DNA of 64,000 nt, taken from Flavitalea plasmicola (GTDB lineage Bacteria; Bacteroidota; Bacteroidia; Chitinophagales; Chitinophagaceae). The position numbers and the translations under genes are program-made. The notes beneath the pieces were generated by a model. It searched no databases, had not been told where the DNA came from, and saw nothing but the letters and a program-made list of their open reading frames with translations. Positions within the stretch are counted from its first letter, which is position 1. The number at the start of each line of letters is the position of its first letter. The DNA is taken from contig NZ_JAUOTO010000011.1 of the NCBI RefSeq assembly GCF_030546645.1, forward strand, positions 147,896-211,895, in the 5' to 3' direction. Shown here piece after piece: positions 7,577 through 17,400 of this stretch.

Positions 7577-10015
7577 ATGTATGCCGAAGTCATCATACCC
7601 CTGGCGCTGCCTAAAAATTACACATGGTCCGTACCGGAGCAATGGCGTATGTCCATTCGCGAAGGATGCCGTGTGGAAGTACAGCTGAGGAATAAGAAGT
7701 ATGCGGGCATCGTGAAACGGATGCACCTGGAAAAACCTGAGGCTTTTGAACCCAGGGACATACTCAACGTGCTTGATCAGGAGCCTATTGTTCACGCGGC
7801 GCAGCTGCAATTGTGGGAATGGGTTGCGGGATACTATCTCTGCAGTGAAGGGGAGGTCATGGCGGCGGCTTTGCCTGCCCATTTCAAGCTCAGCAGCGAA
7901 ACCATACTTGTATTCAATGAAGAGGCAGGCGATGAGTTCTCTCACCTGGACAACGAGGAATTCGTTGTGGCGGAAGCCCTTCATATCAAAAAGGAGCTGA
8001 AGATAAATGAAGTACAGCAGCTGTTGGATTCATCGCATGTTTATCCTGTCATAAAAAAGCTGATTGAAAAGAAGGTTTGTTTCGTATGGGAAGCGCTGAA
8101 GGATACTTATTCGGCGAAGAAGGAAAGTTATGTGGTGTTAAACTCCTTGTACAGTGATGAGGAGAAGCTGGCCCCTTTGTTGAATGATTGGGGCGGGAGG
8201 GCGCCCAAGCAATTGGAATTGCTGCTGGGGTACCTGCATTTGTCCAAAACTGAAGGGGAGGTGACCAAAAGCGCGCTGTTGAAGAAGTCGGGTGCTTCCG
8301 ATGCTCAGCTGAAGGGATTGGTGGAAAAGGGGATCCTTATTCTCGAACGCCGCATCGTCGACCGGCTGCGTTATCTTCCCCGGGACGTCAATATAGATTT
8401 TGAGCTGACCCCGGCGCAGCAGGCTGCATTCGACCGTATCGAGCAGCACTGGCAGGAGCGTTCCGTCTGCCTGCTGCATGGCGTCACGTCCAGCGGCAAG
8501 ACCCAGGTATATATCCGGCAGATAGAGAAAATAATCCGCCAGGGTAAGCAGGTGCTTTACCTGTTGCCGGAGATCGCGCTCACGTCCCAGATCATACGCC
8601 GGCTGCAAAAGCATTTCGGAGGCTATATCGGCATTTACCACAGCAAGTTCAGCCAGAATGAAAGACTGGAGATATGGAATAAGATCCGCAGCGGCGAGCT
8701 GAAGATCATCCTGGGCGCCCGCTCTTCGTTGTTCCTTCCTTTCAATGACCTGGGCCTTATCGTCGCGGATGAAGAGCATGACGCGTCTTACAAGCAGCAG
8801 GAGCCGGCGCCCCGATATCACGCCCGGGATGCGGCAGTCTATTATGCCTCGCTGTTCAAGGCGAAAGTGCTGTTGGGCAGCGCCACTCCTTCCGTCGAGA
8901 CGTATTTCAATGCGGTCAGCGGAAAATATGGCCTGGTGGAACTATCGGAGCGGTATGGGCAGGTGCGGCTTCCCGGGATAGAGATCATCGATACAAAGAA
9001 GATCCGCACAAAAGATGGTAAGGTCATTATCAGTCCGGACCTGCATACCGCCATCGAACAGTCCCTGGCAGCCGGCAAACAGGTGATCCTTTTTCAGAAC
9101 CGGCGCGGGTATTCACCCTACCAGGTCTGCGAGGTTTGCGGATGGATACCGCAATGCCGTAATTGCGATGTCTCCCTGAACTTTCACAAGCTGACCAATA
9201 AGCTGCATTGTCATTATTGCGGCACGGTATATCCGCCGGTGACCAGCTGTGCTGCCTGCGGCAATCATAAATTTGTGCAGCGTAATTTCGGTACGGAGCG
9301 CATCGAAGAGCTCCTGGAGGAGGTTTTTCCCAAGGCGCGCATAGCCAGGATGGATATTGACAGTGTCAAGGGGAAGACGGCGCATGACAGTCTCATCCAG
9401 CAATTCGAGCAGCAACGGATCGACATCCTGGTAGGCACGCAGATGGTAGTGAAAGGCCTGGATTTCATGCATGTCAACCTGGTCGGTATTTTGGATGCCG
9501 ACGGGATCCTGAGCTTTGCTGATTTCCGGGTGAATGAACGTGCTTTTCAGCTGATGGAGCAGGTGAGCGGACGTGCGGGCCGTATGGATGGGCAGGGCAG
9601 GGTCCTGATACAGGTGGGAAATACCGCACATCCTGTGCTGGCTTATCTGAGAGCGCATGATTACAAACTCTTTTTTCAGCATGAGATAACTGCCCGGCAG
9701 CAATTTTTCTATCCCCCATATTCCCGTATCATCCTGCTGACATTCAGGCATAAGGACAAGGAGGTGGTGCAATCTGCCGCGCAGCTGTTTGCCAACAACC
9801 TGAAGCCGGACTTTGGGCCTTATCTCGTTGGACCTGCGGAACCGGTGGTAGGCAGGGTTCGCAACCAGTTCCTGATGGAGCTGCTGCTCAAGCTCCCGAA
9901 GGACGGGCATACCATCTCTTTTGCCAAGCACGTGATCCAGCAGCAGACGGCCATCCTGCACAATCATCCGAAGTTCCGAAGTGTGGTGATCATCCCGGAT
10001 GTGGATGCCGTGTAG
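7577..10015 (+). CDS. priA: Primosomal protein N' (replication restart helicase PriA)
   Basis: The 812-residue helicase reloads the replisome at stalled forks. An N-terminal 3'-DNA-binding domain (about 1-110) precedes the superfamily-2 helicase core with Walker A GVTSSGKT (302-309) and Walker B DEEH (398-401). The zinc-binding insert starts at Cys518 and has four CxxC pairs (CEVC, CRNC, CHYC, CAAC), as in E. coli PriA. Motif VI appears as QVSGRAGR. Length is slightly above the E. coli protein (732) because of a longer region between residues 110 and 280, typical of Bacteroidota homologs. It starts 12 bases after the acyltransferase gene. Confidence 0.95.
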   Translation: MYAEVIIPLALPKNYTWSVPEQWRMSIREGCRVEVQLRNKKYAGIVKRMHLEKPEAFEPRDILNVLDQEPIVHAAQLQLWEWVAGYYLCSEGEVMAAALPAHFKLSSETILVFNEEAGDEFSHLDNEEFVVAEALHIKKELKINEVQQLLDSSHVYPVIKKLIEKKVCFVWEALKDTYSAKKESYVVLNSLYSDEEKLAPLLNDWGGRAPKQLELLLGYLHLSKTEGEVTKSALLKKSGASDAQLKGLVEKGILILERRIVDRLRYLPRDVNIDFELTPAQQAAFDRIEQHWQERSVCLLHGVTSSGKTQVYIRQIEKIIRQGKQVLYLLPEIALTSQIIRRLQKHFGGYIGIYHSKFSQNERLEIWNKIRSGELKIILGARSSLFLPFNDLGLIVADEEHDASYKQQEPAPRYHARDAAVYYASLFKAKVLLGSATPSVETYFNAVSGKYGLVELSERYGQVRLPGIEIIDTKKIRTKDGKVIISPDLHTAIEQSLAAGKQVILFQNRRGYSPYQVCEVCGWIPQCRNCDVSLNFHKLTNKLHCHYCGTVYPPVTSCAACGNHKFVQRNFGTERIEELLEEVFPKARIARMDIDSVKGKTAHDSLIQQFEQQRIDILVGTQMVVKGLDFMHVNLVGILDADGILSFADFRVNERAFQLMEQVSGRAGRMDGQGRVLIQVGNTAHPVLAYLRAHDYKLFFQHEITARQQFFYPPYSRIILLTFRHKDKEVVQSAAQLFANNLKPDFGPYLVGPAEPVVGRVRNQFLMELLLKLPKDGHTISFAKHVIQQQTAILHNHPKFRSVVIIPDVDAV

Positions 10016-10069
10016 GATTGGCGCCGATATTTACGCAAAGAACCATAATTTTATCCTTCAAACCGGAAC

Positions 10070-11083
10070 ATGCCGCATATTTTGGAAAATGCCACGCTGA
10101 AAGGGTATAATACATTTGGAATTGATGTGTCGGCCCGTTGGTTGTCCTCTTTTGGCAGCCAGGAGGAGCTGACGGCATTATTGCGAGACTTTTCGAACAG
10201 GCCCCTATTGATCCTGGGAGGCGGGAGCAATATCCTTTTTACCCGTGATGTGGATGGGCTGGTCCTTCGTAATGAGATAAAAGGGATCGAAGTGGTGCGG
10301 GAAGACGGACATTATGTTTATGTCCGTGCCGGGGCGGGGGAGAACTGGCATGTCTTTGTACAGCATGCGCTACAACGGAACTGGGCCGGATTGGAGAACC
10401 TCTCGCTGATACCGGGTAGTGTCGGCGCGGCCCCCATGCAAAACATCGGGGCCTATGGTGTGGAGATAAAAGAGGTGTTCTATGAATTGTCGGCTTACCA
10501 CCTGGACGAGCATAAGGTATACACATTCAGCCTCAACGATTGTGCTTTCGGATATCGGGAAAGTGTCTTCAAGCGACGGTATAAGGGACAATTCGTTATC
10601 CTGGATGTGACATTCAGGCTTTCGAAGGTTCCGAAGCTTCACACGGAGTACGGCGCCATCCGGGAAGAGCTGGATAAAATGGGTATTGAAAAGCCGACCA
10701 TTCAGGCTGTGTCGGAAGCCGTCATACGCATTCGACAGTCCAAGCTGCCTGATCCGGCTCAGATCGGCAATGCGGGGAGCTTTTTCAAGAATCCTACGGT
10801 TCCGGCCGGGGAGTTTGCCCGCCTTCGGGATGCGTTTCCGGGGATCGTGGGCTATCCCGTGGACGGAGGCGTGAAGCTGGCTGCGGGCTGGTTGATCGAG
10901 CAGTGCGGCTGGAAGGGGTATCGGAAGGGAGATGCCGGGTGTCATGCCCGGCAGGCGCTCGTGCTGGTGAACTATGGTCAAGCCGGCGGCCGGGAGATCT
11001 ATGATCTCAGCGAAGAGATCCTGCAAAGCGTCAAAGCCAGGTTTGGCGTGGAATTGGAAAGAGAAGTCAATATAATAGGGTGA
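10070..11083 (+). CDS. murB: UDP-N-acetylenolpyruvoylglucosamine reductase
   Basis: The 337-residue flavoenzyme makes UDP-MurNAc from the enolpyruvyl intermediate, using NADPH, in the cytoplasmic stage of peptidoglycan synthesis. It shows the FAD-binding LGGGSNILF, PGSVGAAPMQNIGAYG, and the catalytic proton-donor serine in NAGSFFKNP, with the final Glu in REVNIIG. The GYRESVFK segment is the tyrosine loop found in type I (E. coli-like) MurB. Start and length are normal. The SMI1-like gene begins 3 bases after its stop. Confidence 0.95.
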   Translation: MPHILENATLKGYNTFGIDVSARWLSSFGSQEELTALLRDFSNRPLLILGGGSNILFTRDVDGLVLRNEIKGIEVVREDGHYVYVRAGAGENWHVFVQHALQRNWAGLENLSLIPGSVGAAPMQNIGAYGVEIKEVFYELSAYHLDEHKVYTFSLNDCAFGYRESVFKRRYKGQFVILDVTFRLSKVPKLHTEYGAIREELDKMGIEKPTIQAVSEAVIRIRQSKLPDPAQIGNAGSFFKNPTVPAGEFARLRDAFPGIVGYPVDGGVKLAAGWLIEQCGWKGYRKGDAGCHARQALVLVNYGQAGGREIYDLSEEILQSVKARFGVELEREVNIIG

Positions 11084-11086
11084 ACT

Positions 11087-11524
11087 ATGGATATGGAAAA
11101 GTTCGAAGGTTCGGAAAAAGCATTAAGCTACGATGAGATAGTGGAAATCGCTGCCGGATGGGGGGTGACGCTTCCCAGGGAATTTATTGAGTTCTATGTA
11201 AAGAATAACGGCGGATATCCTCCTTTTGACGCCATCGAGGGAGAAGAATACGTGTATGCCATCGACTACTTTATCCCACTGGGTACGATTGACAGGCTGA
11301 TACGGGACAATGTCGGGCAGGGGGTGGATATTCAAGGCAAGGTCCCATTTGCTGCGGACCCTGCCGACAATGTGTTTGTATTATCGCTGGCTCCCGAAGA
11401 TTATGGCAGCGTCTACCTTTTCGGACATGAAAATGACCCCGGGGAGGGGTCATCGTCAGCATTTATATGCGGTTCGTTCACCGACTTTATCACGGGACTC
11501 ACGAATGAGTACCAGGATGAATGA
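11087..11524 (+). CDS. SMI1/KNR4 family protein
   Basis: The 145-residue protein has the SMI1/KNR4 pattern: an N-terminal helix with LPREFIEFYVKNNGGYPP, then a strand with YAIDYFIPLG, the conserved PFAADPADNVFVLSL core and a C-terminal GSFTDFI helix. Members often act as immunity proteins against polymorphic toxins, but many stand-alone copies have unknown roles. No toxin gene lies next to it. It follows murB by 3 bases, so it is likely cotranscribed. It converges with the MoxR-type gene, whose stop is 3 bases away. Confidence 0.8.
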   Translation: MDMEKFEGSEKALSYDEIVEIAAGWGVTLPREFIEFYVKNNGGYPPFDAIEGEEYVYAIDYFIPLGTIDRLIRDNVGQGVDIQGKVPFAADPADNVFVLSLAPEDYGSVYLFGHENDPGEGSSSAFICGSFTDFITGLTNEYQDE

Positions 11525-11527
11525 TGT

Positions 11528-13054
11528 TTAATTGAAGTCGTCCAGGTCTTCGTCTTCGCTGCCAAAGCTGCCTCCTGATGAACCGAGGTTTACCATGGAG
11601 CCGATGAGGTCCTTGAATTCGATCTTTCCTTCCACCACCTTTTTACTGATGAGCGAATAGGCCGCCAGTCCATGTAATACAAACTCCATCAGCAGTGCCG
11701 CCTCTTTTTCATTTGCCAGCTTGAAATATTTTTTAACGAGGGCGTGCAGGCCGTCTACTTTGTACAGCTGCTGGATCTTTTCTTCGTCTTTTGTATTAAA
11801 GAACAGGTTGAGCTGATTGCCTTTGTCGAACCAGTGGGTAATGGCTTTGAAAGGGTTCTCATCTTTTGTATCCGCCTTCCTTTTCTTCATCTGATCGGGA
11901 TTGGGGAAGTAATTGACGAACTGGCTGCGGAATGATTTTTCCAGGAGATTGAATGCTACCTGGTAAGGGCCTTCCTGTTCTCCTTCATAGACCAGCTCGA
12001 TCTTTCCCGTGATGGACGGAACGATGCCGACGAGGTCGCTCATCCAGACCTGTGTTTCTTTTTCTCCATTTAGGATGGCCCTGCGTTCGGCGGCGCTCAC
12101 AGCATTTTCAAAGGCTGCGATAGTGAGACGGGCCGATACGCCGCTTTTTTTGTCTACGTATTCACTGGTGCGGGCTTCGAAAGACACCTGTTCTATCAAT
12201 CTTTTTACCAGATCGCTGATCACCACCCTGCCTTTTTGTTCGGCGTGGATATCCGCTTCCTGCTCGGTGATGGCAAGGGCTGTGTCGAGCGTTTTCGGAT
12301 AATGAGTCAGGATTTGACTTTCGATGCGGTCTTTCAGCGGTGTGACGATGGAGCCGCGGTTCGTATAGTCTTCCGGGTTGGCTGTGAAGACGAACAGCAT
12401 GTCCAATGGCATCCGCAGCTTGAAGCCCCTGATCTGGATATCGCCTTCTTCCAGTATGTTGAAGAGGGAAACCTGTATGCGGGCCTGCAGGTCGGGAATC
12501 TCATTGATGACGAAGATGCCCCGGTTGCTTTTCGGGATGATCCCGAAATGGATCACCTGCTCGTCGGCAAAGTTCAGGCGGAGGTTAGCGGCTTTGATGG
12601 GGTCGATGTCCCCGATGAGATCGGCCACGCTGACGTCCGGCGTCGCCAGCTTTTCTCCATAACGTTCCGTGCGATGGAGCCAGCTGATGGGCGTAGCGTC
12701 ACCTTTGGCTGCCAGCAGATCGCGGGAATATTTTGAAATAGGGCGGAAGGGATCGTCATTCACCTCGCTGCCTGCGATATAGGGAATATATTCGTCCAGC
12801 AGGTCGATCATTTGCCGGGCCATCCTGGTCTTAGCCTGGCCGCGCAGTCCCAGAAAAAGAATGTTATGTCGGGACAGCAGAGCCCTTTCCGTATCGGGGA
12901 TGACGGAGTCTTCATAACCGATGATGCCTGGAAAAGTAGCGTCTTTATTGGTCAGCTTGCGGATGAGGTTCTCCCGGATCTCTTCTTTTACAGATCTGTT
13001 CCTGTATCCTGCCGCCAGCAGCTCACCGAATGTCTTTACTTTAGTTATGTCCAT
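11528..13054 (-). CDS. MoxR/ChlI-type AAA+ ATPase
   Basis: The 508-residue protein is an AAA+ ATPase of the MoxR/magnesium-chelatase I kind. It has a GLRGQAKT P-loop variant near residue 70, the Walker B-like GIFVINEIPDL, the sensor FTANPEDYTNRG and an arginine-rich PLKDRIESQ segment. The C-terminal 150 residues have no known domain and end in an acidic, glycine-serine tail. It is followed, 22 bases past a repeat-bearing gap, by nothing of its own operon, but the VWA gene lies directly upstream. Such pairs act as chaperone-like remodelling systems; the client is unknown. Start MDITKV is preferred over an upstream ATG (13096), which would translate the repeat. Confidence 0.82.
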   Translation of the reverse strand: MDITKVKTFGELLAAGYRNRSVKEEIRENLIRKLTNKDATFPGIIGYEDSVIPDTERALLSRHNILFLGLRGQAKTRMARQMIDLLDEYIPYIAGSEVNDDPFRPISKYSRDLLAAKGDATPISWLHRTERYGEKLATPDVSVADLIGDIDPIKAANLRLNFADEQVIHFGIIPKSNRGIFVINEIPDLQARIQVSLFNILEEGDIQIRGFKLRMPLDMLFVFTANPEDYTNRGSIVTPLKDRIESQILTHYPKTLDTALAITEQEADIHAEQKGRVVISDLVKRLIEQVSFEARTSEYVDKKSGVSARLTIAAFENAVSAAERRAILNGEKETQVWMSDLVGIVPSITGKIELVYEGEQEGPYQVAFNLLEKSFRSQFVNYFPNPDQMKKRKADTKDENPFKAITHWFDKGNQLNLFFNTKDEEKIQQLYKVDGLHALVKKYFKLANEKEAALLMEFVLHGLAAYSLISKKVVEGKIEFKDLIGSMVNLGSSGGSFGSEDEDLDDFN

Positions 13055-13064
13055 GTTGTTAATT

Positions 13065-13100
13065 TCTAGCTGCAAGCTACTAGCTACAAGCTGCAAGCCG
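13065..13100. repeat. AGCTGCAAGCT-type intergenic repeat
   Basis: The gap between the VWA stop and the ATPase start holds imperfect repeats of a 10-11 base unit: TAGCTGCAAG, TAGCTACAAG, CTGCAAG, with CTAC linking them, and self-complementary AGCT cores. Several close variants occur in a row within 36 bases. Such runs are common between genes in Bacteroidota genomes; no role is known. Confidence 0.5.
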
Positions 13101-13118
13101 GAGTTTTATGTTTGTAGG

Positions 13119-14216
13119 TTAATATACTGTCTTACGTTTGCCGCTTTCAAAATCCCTGAATATGAAGGCGCCCAGGTGGTCCAGGGAGGCGAAGAACGCC
13201 TTCCCGTTGTTGGTCTCCGTAAACTCGTTCACAAAACGTTGCAGATAGGGATCGCTCGCTATCATGAACGTGGTAATAGGGATCTTCAGTTTTTTGCATT
13301 GAGCGGCCAGGTTCAGGCACCTGCTGGTGATCTTGCGGTCCAGGCCAAAGCTGTTCTTATAATACCGTTTGCCTACTTTCAGGCAGGTGGGTTTCCCGTC
13401 CGTGATCATAAAGATCTGCTTGTTGGCATTTCTTCTGCGGCGCAGGATGTCCATGGCCAGCTCCAGGCCCGCCACTGTATTCGTATGGTAAGGTCCTACC
13501 TGTAAGTAGGGGAGGTCTTTGATCTCGACGGGCCATGCGTCATTGCCGAATACGACGATGTCCAGCGTATCCTTTGGATATTTTGTGGTGATCAGCTCGC
13601 TGAGGGCCATGGCGACCTTTTTGGCGGGAGTGATCCTATCTTCTCCATACAGGATCATCGAGTGGGAGATATCGATCATCAATACCGTAGAGGTCTGCGA
13701 CTTATAGTCCGTCTCCCTGATCTTCAGATCATCCTCCTGCATATTGAAACTCTCGATCCCATGATTGATCTGGGCATTGCGGATGGATTCAGTGAAATCG
13801 ATCTGCTCCAGCTGATCGCCAAAACGGAAGGGGCGGCTCTCGGGGTTGATCTCGTCCCCTCCGCCCGGCTTGAAGGTATTGTGGTTGCCTTGCTTGGTCT
13901 TCTTCAGCTTGCCGAAGATCTCTTCCAGGGAACGGCGGCGGATGCCCTGTTCCGTCTTGGGGGTGATGGAGATCTCGCCTGTCTGTTTGTTTTCGTCGAT
14001 ATACCCTTTGTCTTTCAGGTCATCAATGAAGTCGCCCATGCCATATTCGTCATCCGTCAGCTGATATTCCTTGTCCAGCTGATTCATCCATTGCAAGGCT
14101 TCCCCTACGTCGCCGTTGGTATAGCTCAGCAATTGCAGGAACACGTCCAGCAGCTGGTCGAATTTTGGTTTATCCTGGTCACTCGGATCATATCGCCTGA
14201 AATGAAATCCTATCAT
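13119..14216 (-). CDS. VWA-domain protein paired with MoxR-type ATPase
   Basis: The 365-residue protein has a C-terminal von Willebrand factor A domain with a complete-looking metal site: D-I-S-H-S (DxSxS-like, one His inserted as in DISHS) near residue 187 and TDGKPT near 285. The first half is polar, rich in charged residues, and has no known domain. It precedes the MoxR/ChlI-type gene on the same strand, separated by 64 bases; together they are a MoxR-VWA pair. The VWA protein usually binds the client. There is no signal peptide, so it acts in the cytoplasm. Confidence 0.8.
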   Translation of the reverse strand: MIGFHFRRYDPSDQDKPKFDQLLDVFLQLLSYTNGDVGEALQWMNQLDKEYQLTDDEYGMGDFIDDLKDKGYIDENKQTGEISITPKTEQGIRRRSLEEIFGKLKKTKQGNHNTFKPGGGDEINPESRPFRFGDQLEQIDFTESIRNAQINHGIESFNMQEDDLKIRETDYKSQTSTVLMIDISHSMILYGEDRITPAKKVAMALSELITTKYPKDTLDIVVFGNDAWPVEIKDLPYLQVGPYHTNTVAGLELAMDILRRRRNANKQIFMITDGKPTCLKVGKRYYKNSFGLDRKITSRCLNLAAQCKKLKIPITTFMIASDPYLQRFVNEFTETNNGKAFFASLDHLGAFIFRDFESGKRKTVY

Positions 14217-14384
14217 ATTGTTTGATTAGAAAGATGGAATCGCTCCCACTCAATTTACAGATAATTCTTTAGAATAACCTGCCCGCTTGTACTCTGACCG
14301 GGTGAATTAACCGTCAAATATTGTAATCCGGCAGGTTCACAATATAATTAACAAACCATGAAGGGATTTGGTTCTAACTGCCTG

Positions 14385-14424
14385 CAAAACAAAGGTCCCG
14401 GCTGCTATTAGCGCGCCGGGACCT
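14385..14424 (-). terminator. Rho-independent terminator for the DUF2723 gene
   Basis: On the minus strand a perfect 10-bp stem (AGGTCCCGGC with GCCGGGACCT, 12-base loop) is followed by TTGTTTTG. It lies 38 bases beyond the DUF2723 stop. A smaller hairpin (TAAGCC/GGCTTA) lies between the two at 14440-14455. Confidence 0.7.
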
Positions 14425-14461
14425 CGCTGTCTTATTCCGTAAGCCGGTTGGCTTATGAGGG

Positions 14462-17400
14462 TTAGTTTGCTTTTTTTGCAGTATCCGCTGCAGGGGGCGG
14501 ATTGCTGATGAGGGGCTGGCCTTTTTCCTGTACCGGCTTTCCGGGCGGCGGTGTGCCTGCGCCGAATTGTTTTTCCCAGTCCGTCAGCTGCATGGTCATC
14601 TGGAAAGAAGAAACGATGTCCTGTGCAAAGCCCATCTGCCTGTCGGAAAGATTACCGCCTTTGCCCTGCATGGCCATTTGGGCATTGATGGCCATCTGTT
14701 CATTCGGCATACTTTCTCCCAGGGAATTGTAATAGCGCAGCTGCTGATCGAGATCCTTTTTCAATGAATAGGAAACCTTTTGGGCCAGTCTCAGATCGCC
14801 GGATTGGTAGCATGCCAGCAGGAAGCTCATGGAGATCCTATTGTGCTGGTTGCCCCGATTGGACGTCATTCCATAGGGGAAGTTGGATTCCAGCACGTTC
14901 CGGTCGAAATGCTCCAGCAGCTTCTGGGCTGCGTCCTTTTTGCCTTCATCGATAAGGCTCAGTGCCAGCTGGGCGTGCGCGGCACGAAGGGTATTCAGGT
15001 GGCGGCGATTTTCCTCGTCGTAGTAAACGCCGGGGGTGTTTGCATTGCCGAACCCGAATTTGGTCATCATGTTGTCATAAGCCAGGTCGTTGTTATAATT
15101 GCCCGTATTCGGGTTCTTATTTTCGACGGGCACCAGTCTTCCTGCCAGTCCATCCTGGCGGATGTATTTGCCAAGACCCATATCTTCCAGCTCATAGGTC
15201 GAGTTGAAGCAGATGGGACGCTGCCATTTATTAGCGGCGATCAGGGCCAATACGGCCAGCTCATTCTTGAACAGGTAGTTTTTATTCTTTGCGATGTCCA
15301 GATGGAGCTCCGAAACGATGCTATCGGTGGGATTGACCGTCCCATTCTTACGTACCAGGTCAGCGTCCACTGGAACTGACAGCTTGCGGATGGGAAGGAA
15401 ATTATATGTCTCTCCCTCTTCGGTCTGGGTCGTGTATTTGGGGTCGTTGCTGCCCACCACATTTTTCAAGATATCGTAGAGATCATAATACTTATTCTGG
15501 TCGAAACCGGGGATGTTGCCGATGGGAACGGCATCTCTCGTGTTGCCCTGGATCTGTTCGGGGGTAAACAGCACATCGGCGGGGGCACTCTCGTTGACCT
15601 TATACCGCAGCTGGTTGATATACCAGTCGGTACCCAGCAGGGAATAGTTCATGACCCGCACGTCCGGCCGGATACCTTCCACTTCCTGGGCATACCAGAG
15701 GGGATATGTATCATTGTCGCCGAAAGAGATCAGGATGGCATTGCGGGGGCAGCTTTCCAGGTAATCCTTTCCGATGTCCCTTGCCAGGGTCTTTTTGCTA
15801 CGGTCGTGGTCATCCCACTCCTGGCTGCCCATGAGCACCGGCACGGCCAGGAAGCAAAGACCCGCAGTGGCATAATTTGCCAGGGACGGCCGGCCTTTGA
15901 GGAGATATTTTTCGATAAGCTCCTTCACCCATATGACGCCCAGCCCGATCCAGATGGCAAAGGCATAGCAGGACCCCGCATAAGCATAGTCCCTTTCACG
16001 GGGTTGATAGCCTGCCTGGTTGAGGTAAATGACGATGGCAAAGCCGGTGAAGAAGAACAGAAGACCTGTCACCCAGAAATCTCTGCTGCTGCGGAGGTAT
16101 TGGAATACCAAACCGAGGAGACCCAGGATCAGGGGGAGCATGTACATCCGGTTGTAAGATTTGTTATTCTTATGGATGGTGTCGGGCAGTTTGCTCTGGT
16201 CGCCGTAGAGGAGATTATCCAGGAATGAGATGCCAGTGATGAAGCTGCCGTCCCGCACATTTCCAAAACCTTGCAGGTCATTTTGCTTACCGGAGAAGTT
16301 CCACATGAAATAGCGGAGGAACATCACCCCATTCTGGTATTTTATGAAATACTTGATATTGTCGGCCATCGTAGGATTATCGCCTTCGCCCAGGTTGGCA
16401 AAAGTCCGGTAGGCGTCGATCTGCCCCCTGTCATTATTGCCATCCCACATGCGGGGGAAGATGTGCGAAGAAGGCGTATTGCCCCAATCCTGCGCGGAGA
16501 TCCGGCCTGCCACCTCATATTTCTCTTTTCCTTTTACATAGAGCGGACCGCCGTCCACCCGGGGCGCGTGATCCTGGAAATCCGGTCCGTAAAGGATCGG
16601 CCAATCTCCGTACTGGTCGCGGCTGAGGTAGCCGACAAGGCTGACGGGATTGTCCACATTATACATGTCTACGCCGGGATTGGCATTACTGCGGATGAGC
16701 GTGGTGAAATAAGTGGAATAGCCCAATAGCATAAAGGAAAAGCACCAAAGGGCCAGCTTGAAGCTGGGCAGCGCTTCTTTTTTGATGATATAGCCGGCTG
16801 CTACCGCAATGCCCAGCGCGACGAGGAGCTTGAAGAACTTACCGCCGCCACTGCCGGCAGCGCCGATGATAACAGGCAGCGCGACGATGACGATGAACAG
16901 GATCAGCCAGGCGCGGAGCTTGACCTGGGAAATGGACTCACTTTTAAAAGTAAGACCCCAGGTGAGGAGGATCGCCACCAGGGCGAAGTACAATCCAAAC
17001 CCGGAGAAGAAAGGCAGTCCCAGGCTGTTGACAAAGAAGATATCGAAATAGCCTGCCCCTTTGATGGTATACTGGATGACCAGCACCTGGACGACGCCTG
17101 TAATGACGCAGCCGGTGGCGAAGGCGAATATCGCCCCCCAGGTGGTAGGCTTAAAGCGTTTGAAGTAATACACCATGACGATGGCGGGGATGGTCAGGAG
17201 GTTCAGCAGATGGACGCCGATGGACAAGCCCATCATATAGAAAAGAAAGACGATCCACTTGTCGGAGCCCGGCTGGTCGGCATGATGCTCCCATTTAAGA
17301 ATGGCCCAGAAGACCAGGGCGGTGAAGAAGGCGCTGGAAGCATATACTTCCCCTTCTACGGCGCTATACCAGTAGGAATCGCAGAAAGTATAGGCCAGGG

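Noticed and set aside
11087..11524. Immunity gene of a toxin system (SMI1/KNR4)
   Set aside because: No toxin or secretion gene lies nearby; it is joined to murB.
11528..14216. True magnesium chelatase (chlorophyll or cobalamin synthesis)
   Set aside because: The ATPase and VWA protein look like the MoxR/VWA type, and no tetrapyrrole genes are near.
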